A stretch of DNA of 64,000 nt from positions 434,001-498,000 of the forward strand of contig NZ_FAOZ01000001.1 in NCBI RefSeq assembly GCF_001536285.1, written 5' to 3'. Source of the DNA: Parafrankia irregularis. Its GTDB lineage: Bacteria; Actinomycetota; Actinomycetes; Frankiales; Frankiaceae. The notes beneath the pieces are model-generated. The model was not told the DNA's origin and did not search any database. It worked only from the letters and a program-made list of their open reading frames with translations. The position numbers and the translations under genes are program-made. Below are positions 1 to 8,311 of the stretch, piece by piece (position 1 is the first letter of the stretch; each line of letters opens with the position of its first letter).

Positions 1-1223
1 GGCGGCCGCTGTACCCGGCCATCGTCTGGCAGGACCGGCGCACGGCGGGGGCCTGCGAGCGCCTGGCCGCGGCCGGTCACGGCGAGCTCGTCGGGGAACG
101 CACCGGCCTGGTGCTCGACCCGTACTTCTCCGGGACGAAGGCCGCCTGGGTGCTCGACCATGTGCCCGGCGCCCGGCGGGAGGCCGCGGCGGGCCGGGTC
201 GCGTTCGGGACGGTCGACTCCTGGCTCGTCTGGCGCCTGACGGGCGGCCGGGCCCACATCACCGACGTCACCAACGCCTCTCGCACGATGCTGTTCGACC
301 TGGCCCGCGGCGACTGGTCACCCGAGCTGCTCGAGCTGCTGGACGTGCCGCCCGAGCCGCTGCCGCGGATCGTGCCCAGCTCGAAGGTCTACGCCCACAC
401 CGACCCCGAGGTCTTCCTCGGTGTCGAGGTGCCGATCGCCGCGGTCGTCGGTGACCAGCAGGCGGCGCTGTTCGCCCAGGGCTGCTTCGACCCCGGGCAG
501 GCCAAGAACACCTACGGCACCGGGTCGTTCGTGCTGGTGAACACGGGCCCGGTGCTGCCGCCCCCGCAGTCCTCCCTGCTGCGCACCGTCGCCTTCGGCC
601 TCGACGGTGAGCCGCCGGCGTATGCGCTGGAGGGTGCGATCCTGTCGACCGGGTCCGCGGTGCAGTGGCTGCGGGACTCCCTCGGCGTGATCTCCGACAG
701 CGCCCAGACCGCGCCGCTGGCCGCGTCGCTGGAGAGCAACGACGGTGTCTACTTCGTCCCCGCGCTCGCCGGGCTCGGCGCGCCGCACTGGGATCCACGG
801 GCCCGCGGGATGATCATCGGCCTCACCCGGGCCACCGGCCGGGCGCACCTGGCCCGGGCGGTGCTCGAGGCCATCGCCTACCGGACCAGGGACGTCGTCG
901 AGGAGATGGCCGCCGGCGCCGGCGTGACCGTCACCGAGCTGCGGGCGGACGGCGGCGCGGCGAGCAACCCGTGGCTGATGCAGTTCCAGGCCGACATCCT
1001 CGGGATCGAGGTGGACGTCCCGGAGAACACCGAGACGACCGCGCTCGGCTCGGGCTACCTGGCGGGACTGGCGACCGGCCTGTACTCGGGGCGCGACGAA
1101 CTCGACGCCCGGCGGCGCACCGCGGTCAGGTACCAGCCGTCCATGAGCGCCGACCGGCGCGAGGAGCTGTACGGCCAGTGGCTGCGCGCCGTCGAGCGCT
1201 CCCGGGGCTGGGACCGCGACTGA
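1..1223 (+). CDS. glpK: Glycerol kinase, C-terminal part (5' end outside window)
   Basis: Glycerol kinase phosphorylates glycerol with ATP to sn-glycerol 3-phosphate in the cytoplasm. The frame is open from base 3 and begins inside the FGGY-kinase N-terminal domain (AIVWQDRRT). Further on are the VVGDQQAALFAQG and NTYGTGSF segments, then GLGAPHWDPRARG and the C-terminal ADGGAASN ... QFQADI region, all typical of the family. About 406 residues are visible against roughly 500 in the family, so about 95 are missing upstream. The gene ends with TGA, and a GC-rich spacer with repeated GGCCC blocks follows. Whether glpF or glpD lies upstream cannot be seen. The family call is secure. Confidence 0.95.
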   Translation, partial: RPLYPAIVWQDRRTAGACERLAAAGHGELVGERTGLVLDPYFSGTKAAWVLDHVPGARREAAAGRVAFGTVDSWLVWRLTGGRAHITDVTNASRTMLFDLARGDWSPELLELLDVPPEPLPRIVPSSKVYAHTDPEVFLGVEVPIAAVVGDQQAALFAQGCFDPGQAKNTYGTGSFVLVNTGPVLPPPQSSLLRTVAFGLDGEPPAYALEGAILSTGSAVQWLRDSLGVISDSAQTAPLAASLESNDGVYFVPALAGLGAPHWDPRARGMIIGLTRATGRAHLARAVLEAIAYRTRDVVEEMAAGAGVTVTELRADGGAASNPWLMQFQADILGIEVDVPENTETTALGSGYLAGLATGLYSGRDELDARRRTAVRYQPSMSADRREELYGQWLRAVERSRGWDRD

Positions 1224-1527
1224 CCGGCCCGGCTCGCGGCTGACCGGCTCGGCCCGGCCCGGCCCGGCCCGCGACCGACCTGGCCGGCCCGCGGGCGGTC
1301 GGGCCATGAGCTGGTGGGTGGACGGGCGATCCGCCCGCGTTTAACCGAGTTCCCTCACGACGGACCATCATGTCCCACACCCGGACAACGCCGCAGGACC
1401 ACTTAAAGCCAACGGTAGATCGCGCCGAATTGAGAAAAGCGGCTGTCCGGCGACGGGATTTTTGCCAACCTGTAACAGGGGGCGGTTGGCGTCTCCTCGC
1501 CGCGCACCTAACCCCCGGACGGAGACC
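1224..1527. other. Intergenic spacer between glpK and the BldD-family gene
   Basis: No gene is supported here. The first 80 bases are a run of GGCC/GGCCC repeats that can fold and may end glpK transcription, but no U-tract follows. From about 1320 the base composition is lower in GC and probably holds the promoter of the regulator downstream. No convincing BldD-type operator (TNAC-N5-GTNA) was found by eye. Confidence 0.4.
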
Positions 1528-2073
1528 GTGACCGACGCGGACTACGCCCTGGAACTCGGCCGCCGCCTGCGGGCGGCCCGCAACCGACGTGGCCTGTCCC
1601 TCCTCGACGTCCAGGAACGTACCGAAGGCCGGTGGACCGCCGGGACCCTCGGCGCCTACGAACGCGGCAGCCGCACCCTGCGGGTGCACCGGCTCGTCGA
1701 GCTCGCGGAGCTCTATGACGTGCCGGCCACCCTGCTGGTCCCGCCGCCGGTCGAACGCCGCGAGACCGACGACCTGCCCCCGCTCGTCATCGACCTGCGC
1801 AGGCTGCGGAAGCTGCCCCCGACGCGGACCGGCCCGCTGCGCCGGTGGATCGCGATCGTGCAGGTGCTGCGGTCGGACAGTTCCCGCGATGTGCTGCGCC
1901 TGCGGCGATCGGACCTGCAGTCGCTGTCCCGCCTGTACAGCACCACCCCGGCCGTCCTCTACGAACGCCTCGGCGCCTGGGGCACGTTGATCGAGCCCGA
2001 CGACGCGGCTCCCACCACCGTGCGCCGGCGGTCGCCCGTGGTCCGGCCGGCACGCTCCCAGCCCCGCCACTGA
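1528..2073 (+). CDS. bldD: BldD-family developmental regulator with intact c-di-GMP motif
   Basis: This 181-residue DNA-binding regulator has an N-terminal helix-turn-helix of BldD type (residues 8-72, with ERGSRTLRVHRLVELAELYDV close to Streptomyces BldD). Its C-terminal domain aligns with the c-di-GMP-binding domain of BldD. The ligand signature RxD-X8-RxxD is present as RSD at 115-117 and RRSD at 126-129. In Streptomyces, c-di-GMP drives BldD dimerisation and repression of sporulation genes; the same role here is inference. GTG 1528 was chosen because GGAG precedes it at 1521-1524 and homology begins there; the ATG at 1462 lies in non-homologous sequence. It sits next to an ABC exporter, not the pyrR/efp context I know for Streptomyces bldD, so it could be a paralogue. 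Confidence 0.85.
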   Translation: MTDADYALELGRRLRAARNRRGLSLLDVQERTEGRWTAGTLGAYERGSRTLRVHRLVELAELYDVPATLLVPPPVERRETDDLPPLVIDLRRLRKLPPTRTGPLRRWIAIVQVLRSDSSRDVLRLRRSDLQSLSRLYSTTPAVLYERLGAWGTLIEPDDAAPTTVRRRSPVVRPARSQPRH

Positions 2074-2123
2074 AGCGATCAGCTCACGCCGAGCACCCCC
2101 GCGCAGTCCGTAGGATCAGCGGC

Positions 2124-3257
2124 GTGACCGAGGTCCTGGCAGTCGAGCTGACCGAGCTGGTCAAGACCTACCGGCGGGCAGCGGGTGCGTCGGGTGCGGG
2201 GCAGGCACGTCCGCGGTACCTGAAGGCGGGTGCGACGCAGGCGCAGGCCGGGTCACCAGCCCCGTCGAGACGTGGCCGGTCCCGGTCCCGCGGCGGTGCC
2301 CGCGACGCCCGGCCCGCCCACGACGCCCACGACCGCGCGCCGGGCGACACGACCAAGCGTGATGAGGGCATCCCGCCGCCGGCCGAGGTACGCGCGGTCG
2401 ACGGGCTGTCGCTGGGCGTCTCGGCCGGGTCCGTGACGGCGGTCCTCGGGCCGAACGGTGCCGGCAAGACGACCACCATCGAGATCTGCGAGGGCTTCCG
2501 CTCCGCCGACAGCGGCGGCGTCCGCGTGCTCGGGCTGCACCCGGTACGCGACGCGGCCGCGCTGCGCCCGCGGGTCGGCGTGATGCTGCAGGCCGGCGGG
2601 ATGTACCCGGGTGCCCGCGCCGGCGAGATGCTGCGCCTGATCGCCGCGCACCACGCCCACCCGCTCGACACCGGCGCGCTGATGGAACGGCTCGGGCTGG
2701 CGGAGGTGGCCGGCACTCCGTTCCGCCGGCTCTCCGGCGGCCAGCAGCAGCGGCTCTCGCTCGCGATGGCCGTCGTCGGCCGCCCGGAGCTGGTCTTCCT
2801 CGACGAGCCCACCGCCGGTCTCGACGTCCAGGGCCGCCGTGACACCTGGGAGCTCATCGAGGAGCTGCGTCTGTCCGGCGTCACGGTGGTGCTCACCACC
2901 CACGCCATGGACGAGGCCGAGCGCCTCGCCGACCAGGTCGTGATCGTGAACCGGGGCCGGGTCGTCGCGGCCGGTTCGCCCGCCGAGCTCACCCGCGGCG
3001 GCGCCGAGGGCCAGCTCCGCTTCCGCGCCCCGGGCGGCCTCGACGTCGCGCGCCTGCTGCTCGCCCTGCCCGACGGCACGACCGGCTGGGAGAACCCGCC
3101 CGGTCACTACCTGGTGCAGGGCACCGTCGACCCGCAGCTGCTCGCCGCGGTCACCGCGTGGTGCGCCAGCAACGGTGTGCTCGCCGAGGACCTGCGCGTC
3201 GAGCAGCGCACCCTGGAGGACGTCTTCCTGGACCTGACCGGGACGGAGCTGGAGTGA
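2124..3257 (+). CDS. ABC-2 type exporter ATP-binding protein with N-terminal insertion
   Basis: This is the cytoplasmic ATPase of a DrrAB/NodIJ-like exporter. Walker A (GPNGAGKTT, about residue 109), the signature LSGGQQQR, Walker B (LVFLDEPTAGLD) and the H-loop (TTHAMDEAE) are all present. Homology starts with ELTELVKTY at residues 8-16, is interrupted by about 68 Arg/Ala/Gly/Asp-rich residues (about 18-85), then resumes at EVRAVDGLSLGV. Walker A therefore lies about 70 residues later than usual. GTG 2124 has AGGA eight bases upstream; the upstream ATG at 1845 lies inside the preceding gene. The permease follows after one base, so the two are co-translated. The substrate is unknown. Confidence 0.92.
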   Translation: MTEVLAVELTELVKTYRRAAGASGAGQARPRYLKAGATQAQAGSPAPSRRGRSRSRGGARDARPAHDAHDRAPGDTTKRDEGIPPPAEVRAVDGLSLGVSAGSVTAVLGPNGAGKTTTIEICEGFRSADSGGVRVLGLHPVRDAAALRPRVGVMLQAGGMYPGARAGEMLRLIAAHHAHPLDTGALMERLGLAEVAGTPFRRLSGGQQQRLSLAMAVVGRPELVFLDEPTAGLDVQGRRDTWELIEELRLSGVTVVLTTHAMDEAERLADQVVIVNRGRVVAAGSPAELTRGGAEGQLRFRAPGGLDVARLLLALPDGTTGWENPPGHYLVQGTVDPQLLAAVTAWCASNGVLAEDLRVEQRTLEDVFLDLTGTELE

Positions 3258-3258
3258 G

Positions 3259-4065
3259 ATGAGTGTCATCGAGGCCACACCGGCCCCCGTGCTGGATCTC
3301 CGCCCGGCGCCCGGAGCCGCGTCCCGCGGGCGGATGCTGGCCGCGCAGACCCGGCTCGAGCTGACCCTCACCCTGCGCCGCGGCGAGTCCGTGCTGCTCA
3401 CCCTGATCATCCCGATCGGGCTGCTCGTCTTCTTCGCGGCCGTGGACGTCCTGCCCACCTCGCGGGCCGCACAGCGCTCGGTGGACTTCCTCGTTCCCGG
3501 CGTGCTGGCACTGGCCGTGATGTCGACGGCGTTCACCGGGCAGGCGATCGCCACCGGCTTCGAGCGTTCCTACGGCGTCCTCAAGCGGCTCGGTGCCTCG
3601 CCGCTGCCGCGGTCGATCCTGCTCGCAGGCAAGACGCTGGCCGTGCTCGCGGTGGAGATCGTCCAGCTGGTCCTGCTCGTCGCGGTCGGGTTCGCGGTCG
3701 GCTGGGAGCCGCACGGCTCGGCGGCGGGTGCGGGCTGGGTCGTCCTGCTGGTGCTGCTGGGGACGGCAGCCTTCTCCGGACTGGGACTGCTGATGGCCGG
3801 CACGTTGCGGGCCGAGGCGACACTCGCCGCGGCCAACGGGGTGTACCTGTTGCTGCTGCTGATCGGCGGGGTCGTGTTCCCGCTCGAGGAGCTGCCCGGC
3901 TGGATGCGGGTGGTGGCCGAGGGGCTGCCGACCGCGGCGCTGTCCGACGGGCTGCGCGCGGTGCTCGCCGAGGGCGCCGGGCCCGGCGCCGGCAACCTGA
4001 TCGTGCTGGCGGCGTGGTCCGTCGGTGCCCTTGGGCTGGCTGCCAGGTTCTTCCGCTGGGAGTAG
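3259..4065 (+). CDS. ABC-2 type exporter permease
   Basis: This integral membrane partner of the preceding ATPase has 268 residues and about six hydrophobic segments, starting near residue 44 (VLLTLIIPIGLLVFFAAV). It carries the ABC-2 family features: an early FLVPGVLALAVMSTAFTGQA segment, a cytoplasmic ERSYGVLKRLGASPLPR loop, and the late VVFPLEELPGWMR segment typical of DrrB-like permeases. The ATG follows the ATPase stop by one base. The pair may export a lipid, drug or secondary metabolite; nothing in the sequence decides which. Confidence 0.9.
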   Translation: MSVIEATPAPVLDLRPAPGAASRGRMLAAQTRLELTLTLRRGESVLLTLIIPIGLLVFFAAVDVLPTSRAAQRSVDFLVPGVLALAVMSTAFTGQAIATGFERSYGVLKRLGASPLPRSILLAGKTLAVLAVEIVQLVLLVAVGFAVGWEPHGSAAGAGWVVLLVLLGTAAFSGLGLLMAGTLRAEATLAAANGVYLLLLLIGGVVFPLEELPGWMRVVAEGLPTAALSDGLRAVLAEGAGPGAGNLIVLAAWSVGALGLAARFFRWE

Positions 4066-4122
4066 GGCGGGTGGCACCCCGGTAGTGGCGGCGCACACCC
4101 CGTCGGCCGGCACCGGGCGGAT

Positions 4123-4135
4123 TACTATGGCCGCG
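4123..4135 (+). promoter_or_regulatory. Possible -10 element giving a leaderless ctaA transcript
   Basis: TACTAT at 4123-4128 matches the actinobacterial -10 pattern TANNNT. It lies seven bases before the in-frame ATG at 4136, the distance at which transcription would start on that ATG. There is no Shine-Dalgarno sequence before either candidate ATG. No clear -35 is visible. Confidence 0.35.
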
Positions 4136-5194
4136 ATGCCATCTTCTACCACTCGTCGGAGCAAGCCCCGCGCCGGCGGCGACGCCAGCCCTGCCGGCAC
4201 CCACCAGCCCCGGGCGAGCCGTGCGGCCCGGGCAGCGGGCACCGGCCGGCTCCCGGTGATCGGGCTGCGCATGTTCCGGCGCCTCACGCTGGCCAGCGTC
4301 GTCCTGCTCGCGGCGATCGTCGTCACCGGCGGTGCCGTGCGGTTGACCGGCTCCGGGCTCGGCTGCCCGACCTGGCCGCAGTGTGGTGACGGCTCGTTCA
4401 CCCCCCATTCGGCCTACGCGATCAACGGCGCGATCGAGTTCGGCAACCGGCTGATCAGCATCGTGGTCGGCCTCGTGGTGCTGGCCCTGCCCATCGCGGC
4501 GCGCCTGCTCCAGGAGAAGCGGCGCGATCTGCTGCTGCTCTCGCTCGGGCTGTGGCTGGGCTTCGTCGGCCAGGCGGTGCTCGGTGGCATCACCGTCCTG
4601 GTCAAGCTGCACCCGGCGACGGTGGCCGCGCACTTCCTGCTGTCGATGGTGCTGCTGTTCAACGCCGTCGCCCTGCACCGCCGGGCCCGGCAGGCCGACG
4701 GGCCGACCCCGCTGGCGGTCCGGCCGGAGCTCGCCTGGCTCGCGCGGGTCGTGGTCGTGGTCGCCGCGGGCGTCCTCGCCCTGGGCACCGTCGTCACCGG
4801 CACCGGCCCGCACAGCGGCGACAGCGAGGACACCAAGCGGTTCGGTTTCGACATCGTCAACGTCGCGCAGCTCCACGCCGACGGCGCGATGGTCCTCACC
4901 GGCCTCACCCTCGCCATGATCTTCGCCGTGCGGCTCGCTCCCGTTCCCGCCGAGGCCCGGCGCAGCGCACACGCCCTGCTGCTCACCGTCGTCGCCCAGG
5001 CCGCGATCGGGTTCACCCAGTACTTCCTCGGCATCCCGGCGCTGCTCGTCGGCCTGCACATGGCCGGCGCGACGATCATGTGGATCGTCGCCATCCAGCT
5101 CTGGCTGGCGATGGGCGAACGGGCCCCGGCCACCGAGGCCGCCTGGGCCGGCTCCGCGGCGCGCGTCCCAGCTCCCGCACCCGCCACCGCGTGA
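4136..5194 (+). CDS. ctaA: Heme A synthase (CtaA/COX15 family)
   Basis: The membrane enzyme converts heme O to heme A for aa3-type cytochrome oxidase. After about 40 basic, Ala-rich residues there are eight hydrophobic segments. Family marks include TGGAVRLTGSGLGCPTWPQC near the first membrane helix, IEFGNRLIS, KLHPATVAAHFLLS, VAQLHADGAM and VGLHMAGA. The last three supply histidines that bind heme in this family. The position of the usual first His reads FGNR, which I recall as common in actinobacterial members. The start is ATG 4136 or ATG 4127. The long frame back to 4025 overlaps the permease gene and is not credible. Confidence 0.92.
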   Translation: MPSSTTRRSKPRAGGDASPAGTHQPRASRAARAAGTGRLPVIGLRMFRRLTLASVVLLAAIVVTGGAVRLTGSGLGCPTWPQCGDGSFTPHSAYAINGAIEFGNRLISIVVGLVVLALPIAARLLQEKRRDLLLLSLGLWLGFVGQAVLGGITVLVKLHPATVAAHFLLSMVLLFNAVALHRRARQADGPTPLAVRPELAWLARVVVVVAAGVLALGTVVTGTGPHSGDSEDTKRFGFDIVNVAQLHADGAMVLTGLTLAMIFAVRLAPVPAEARRSAHALLLTVVAQAAIGFTQYFLGIPALLVGLHMAGATIMWIVAIQLWLAMGERAPATEAAWAGSAARVPAPAPATA

Positions 5195-5240
5195 CAGGCA
5201 CCGCCTGACACCACAGTGACAGGCACCGCCTGACACCACA
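5191..5240. repeat. Perfect 25-bp tandem duplication over the ctaA stop codon
   Basis: Two identical 25-bp units lie head to tail at 5191-5215 and 5216-5240; the first contains the ctaA TGA. Each unit can itself form a nine-bp hairpin with one mismatch (GTGACAGGC / GCCTGACAC). This looks like a recent slippage duplication of a terminator-like hairpin. Confidence 0.85.
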
Positions 5241-5242
5241 CC

Positions 5243-5260
5243 CCGGAGCCGCTGCTCCGG
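5243..5260. terminator. Short inverted repeat between convergent ctaA and epimerase genes
   Basis: CCGGAGC (5243-5249) and GCTCCGG (5254-5260) form a perfect seven-bp stem with a four-base loop. A GGTCCGGACC palindrome lies just downstream. There is no U-tract, as usual for GC-rich actinomycete terminators. The position between two convergent genes supports a bidirectional terminator. Confidence 0.45.
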
Positions 5261-5301
5261 ACCCGGCTCAGGGTCCGGACCGACCCAGCGTCCGGACCAG
5301 C

Positions 5302-7179
5302 TCAGGGCGAGACGAGCGGGGTCCCGCCGGAGGTGGGCTCGTCTGCGCCGGCCGCCGGGCGCTCGTACCAGACCGTCCGGCGGACGTAGTCGATGTGGCT
5401 GATGATGATCCGCACGACCCGCCGGGACACGTCGTCCACGTCATAGGCGGAGACGGGGCCGTTCGTCCGGCTGCCCCTCGCCTCGCCGGTGGCCAGGCCG
5501 ACGGCGGCGAGGACGCGGTCGGGGCGGGGCAGGCAGGAGACCACCGCACCGGTGTCGACCCCCTCCGGATGTTCATGGGCCTCGCGGATCACCACCGCGG
5601 GGAAGCCGAGCAGGGACGCCTCCTCCGTCACCGTCCCGCTGTCGGAGACCACACACAGCGCGGCCCGCTGCAACGCGATGTAGTCCGCGAACCCGAAGGG
5701 CCGGCAGAACCGGACGAGGCCGTCAACCGACGGCGCCCGCCCCGTCGCCTCCAGCGCGTCGAGGCGCGCCCTGGTCCGTGGATGGGTGGACACGATGACC
5801 GGCACCCGGTAGCGGGCGGCCAGCCCGTTCAGCGTCTCCAGCAGGCCGGCGAGCAGCTCGGGACGGTCGACGTTCTCCTCCCGGTGCGCGCTGACGACCA
5901 GGTAGTGGCCAGGCGTCACGCCCAGCGTCGTGAGTGCCTCGGAGGCCTCGACCAGCGGCAGGTAGGCGTTCAGGACCTCCTTCATCGGCGAGCCGGTGAC
6001 GAAGATCCGCTGCGTCGGCAGGCCTTCCGCCAGCAGGTTCCGGCGGGCATGCTCCGTCGAGGCGAGGTTGACATCGCTGAGATGGTCGACGAGCCGGCGG
6101 TTGATCTCCTCGGGCACGCGGTCGTCGAAACTGCGGTTGCCCGCCGCCATGTGGAACACCGGGATGTGCCGCCGCCGCGCCGCGATCACCGCCAGCGTGG
6201 TGTTGGAGTCCCCGTAGAGCAGCAGGGCGTCGGGGGACTCGTCCGCGAAGACCGCGTCGGCGCGGGCGATGACCCGGCCGATGGTCTCCGCCGGGCTCGC
6301 TCCGACGGCGTCCAGGAAGTGGTCCGGTTTGCGGATGCCCAGCTCGTCGAAGAAGACCTGGTTGAGCTCGTAGTCGTAGTTCTGCCCCGAATGGACCAGG
6401 CAGAGGTCGACCGCCCGTTCGAGGGCGACCATCACCCTGCTGAGCTTGACGAGCTCAGGCCTGGTGCCGACCAGGACCATGACCCGCGGCCGATGCTCGG
6501 CGGGGCCGCGGCGCACCGTCGGCGCGGCTGACGGCTCGCCCACGATCTCCGTACGCGGCCCGTGCTGGGGGACGGTCGCGCGGGCCGCCGAGGCCTGCCG
6601 CTGGGCGGCCTGCCGGTCCCGGTCCCGGTCCGGGGACAGCCGGCGGCTGGGAACGGTCGGCACGGTCGGCGCCGCCGGCCCGGCCGGACCGGCGGGGGTG
6701 AACGGGGTCGACGGCGCCGTCGGCACGGTCGGACCGGACCGGACGACGGTGCCGTCCCCGACGGCACCGTCCGCCGTGCCCACCAGACCACCTGGGCGCG
6801 GCCCGGACCTGGCCACCGGAATCCGGTGCGGCAGCTGGGGCCTCGGCTCGGCCGCACCACCGAGCCCAGCCGAGTCATCGCGCCCGGCCGAAGCATTCAG
6901 CACACCCACGTCATCCAGGGCGTTCAGTCCCTCCAGGACACCCCGGGCACCTGTGCCGCCTCGGGCCGGGGAATCCGGGGCGCCCGCGTCCACCTCCGCG
7001 TCCACAGGCGCGACCGCACCGTCCGGGGCGGAGCGCAGCGGGTCCGACCACACGGAACCCGAAGCCGCCGCACCGCGCTGGCGCTGCGACCTCCCACCGG
7101 GGAGCAGCCCCCGGAGGAAGCCCGTCCGGGCCGGCTCCTCGCCGTCCCCGTTGTCGGTGCCACCCGTCGTTCTCGACAC
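5302..7179 (-). CDS. UDP-sugar 2-epimerase, FnlC/WbjD/CapG-like, with long disordered N-terminus
   Basis: Residues from about 235 to 615 align with the non-hydrolysing UDP-N-acetylhexosamine 2-epimerase family, closest in pattern to FnlC/WbjD/CapG (UDP-L-FucNAc branch). Visible marks are GTRPELVKL, HSGQNYDYELNQVFF, YGDSNTT, PEEINRR, SAHREENVD and SDSGTVTEEAS. The usual Glu of the HxEAG motif, proposed as catalytic in E. coli WecB, is Ala here (residue 345, codon 6145-6147; FHMAAGNR). The first 230 residues are low-complexity Pro/Gly/Arg/Ser sequence with no known domain. GTG 7179 is preceded by GAGGAG six bases upstream. It lies 67 bp downstream of the reductase gene, probably in one transcript. 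It may be inactive, altered in specificity, or regulatory. Confidence 0.88.
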   Translation of the reverse strand: MSRTTGGTDNGDGEEPARTGFLRGLLPGGRSQRQRGAAASGSVWSDPLRSAPDGAVAPVDAEVDAGAPDSPARGGTGARGVLEGLNALDDVGVLNASAGRDDSAGLGGAAEPRPQLPHRIPVARSGPRPGGLVGTADGAVGDGTVVRSGPTVPTAPSTPFTPAGPAGPAAPTVPTVPSRRLSPDRDRDRQAAQRQASAARATVPQHGPRTEIVGEPSAAPTVRRGPAEHRPRVMVLVGTRPELVKLSRVMVALERAVDLCLVHSGQNYDYELNQVFFDELGIRKPDHFLDAVGASPAETIGRVIARADAVFADESPDALLLYGDSNTTLAVIAARRRHIPVFHMAAGNRSFDDRVPEEINRRLVDHLSDVNLASTEHARRNLLAEGLPTQRIFVTGSPMKEVLNAYLPLVEASEALTTLGVTPGHYLVVSAHREENVDRPELLAGLLETLNGLAARYRVPVIVSTHPRTRARLDALEATGRAPSVDGLVRFCRPFGFADYIALQRAALCVVSDSGTVTEEASLLGFPAVVIREAHEHPEGVDTGAVVSCLPRPDRVLAAVGLATGEARGSRTNGPVSAYDVDDVSRRVVRIIISHIDYVRRTVWYERPAAGADEPTSGGTPLVSP

Positions 7180-7194
7180 GTCGTTCTCCTCTCT

Positions 7195-7232
7195 ACCGGA
7201 GAAGATCCACTGTCACCGGAGAAGATCTACTG
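7195..7232. repeat. Two 18-bp direct repeats before the epimerase start
   Basis: ACCGGAGAAGATCCACTG (7195-7212) and its copy at 7215-7232 differ at one base. They lie in the short spacer between the reductase and epimerase genes, just upstream of the epimerase ribosome-binding site. The role is unknown. Confidence 0.7.
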
Positions 7233-7246
7233 GCTCGGTCCACGGT

Positions 7247-8311
7247 TCAGGCGTCGGCGCGCACTCCGTTCGACGCCGACGCGCCCGCCGACGCCGAGGC
7301 CTCGGCCGACGCCGACGCCGACGCAGGGGTAGGGGCAGGGGTAGGGGCCGACGTCGCCGTCGGCAGCGACGTCGGTGTCAGGCGGCCGGCTGATGCCGCC
7401 CGGCGCACTCCGGGCACGTCCGCGACGTGCCCGGAACCGCGTCTGGAGCCCTCGATCTCGCGCCGCTCGATCGCGGTCGCCAGCTCGTCCACCATCGCCG
7501 CCCAGGCCGGCGGCCGGTAGCCTGTCACCGACCACAGCCGACGTGCGGAGAGAGCCCGGTTGCGCACCTCGTCGTCGCTCGGAACGATCTCCAGGTTGTG
7601 CCGGCCGAGCCGGTCAGCCAGCATCGTGAGCAGGTCGAACTTGGTGATGGGCTCGGAGGCGAGGTGCCAGACCCCGCTCAGGTCCGGATGCCCGACCAGG
7701 GCGAGATGCACGAAACGGGCGAACTCCGCGGTGGTGACGCCGCTGTAGACGACCCGGCGATACCCCGGGATCCGGCCGGTGGCGGACAGGAACCACTCGA
7801 CCAGGCCGGCGGGAACGGCGGCCGTCTCCAGCCCCAGCACCGACGTCCGCAGCGTGAGTGTTCCCGGCTCGGTCAGCTCACCGAGCAGCTTGGTCATCCC
7901 GTGGGCGTCGACCGGATCCGGGACGTCGTCCTCGTGGTACTCGCCCAGCCGCCCGGAGAACACGCAGTCCGAGGAGACGTGAACGAGCCTCGCGCCCGCG
8001 GCGCCGCACAGCCGGGCGAGGCGGTGTGGGAACAGCGCATTGACCTCGATCGCCGCTTGCATGCCTTGTTCACCCACCCGCCGGGCGGTCAGGCCGACCG
8101 CGTTCACGACCGCGTCGGGGCGCGTCTCCGCGAACACGTCGACCAGACTCTCCGGGTGGCACACGTCCACTCCGCACAGGACCCGGTCGGCCGGCGACGG
8201 CGAGCTCGGAGCGTGCGCCCGGACAGTCGCGGTGACGTCGTGGTCACGGACGAGTCTGCGCACCAGCTCGCCGCCGAGCATTCCGTCGCCACCGAGAACC
8301 AGTACGCGCAT
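7247..8311 (-). CDS. RmlD-like NAD(P)-dependent sugar reductase with His in place of catalytic Tyr
   Basis: This short-chain dehydrogenase of the dTDP-4-dehydrorhamnose-reductase type has 354 residues. The Rossmann motif GGDGMLGGE is at residues 7-15, SSDCVFSGRLGEY is the family strand with the catalytic Ser, and WHLASEP is the late substrate-domain segment. The YGxSK catalytic motif reads HGMTK: His137 (codon 7901-7903, CAC) replaces Tyr, while Lys141 is kept. The C-terminal 60 residues are an Ala/Ser/Pro/Thr tail. ATG 8311 has a strong GGAGGAGGAG site and the MRVLVLGG homology start; the ATG 14 codons earlier is less likely. It precedes the UDP-sugar epimerase, so a nucleotide-sugar substrate is expected. 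Confidence 0.85.
   Translation of the reverse strand: MRVLVLGGDGMLGGELVRRLVRDHDVTATVRAHAPSSPSPADRVLCGVDVCHPESLVDVFAETRPDAVVNAVGLTARRVGEQGMQAAIEVNALFPHRLARLCGAAGARLVHVSSDCVFSGRLGEYHEDDVPDPVDAHGMTKLLGELTEPGTLTLRTSVLGLETAAVPAGLVEWFLSATGRIPGYRRVVYSGVTTAEFARFVHLALVGHPDLSGVWHLASEPITKFDLLTMLADRLGRHNLEIVPSDDEVRNRALSARRLWSVTGYRPPAWAAMVDELATAIERREIEGSRRGSGHVADVPGVRRAASAGRLTPTSLPTATSAPTPAPTPASASASAEASASAGASASNGVRADA

Noticed and set aside
1224-1527. BldD box (TNAC-N5-GTNA) for autoregulation
   Set aside because: GTAA and similar half-sites occur, but no pair with correct spacing was found by eye.
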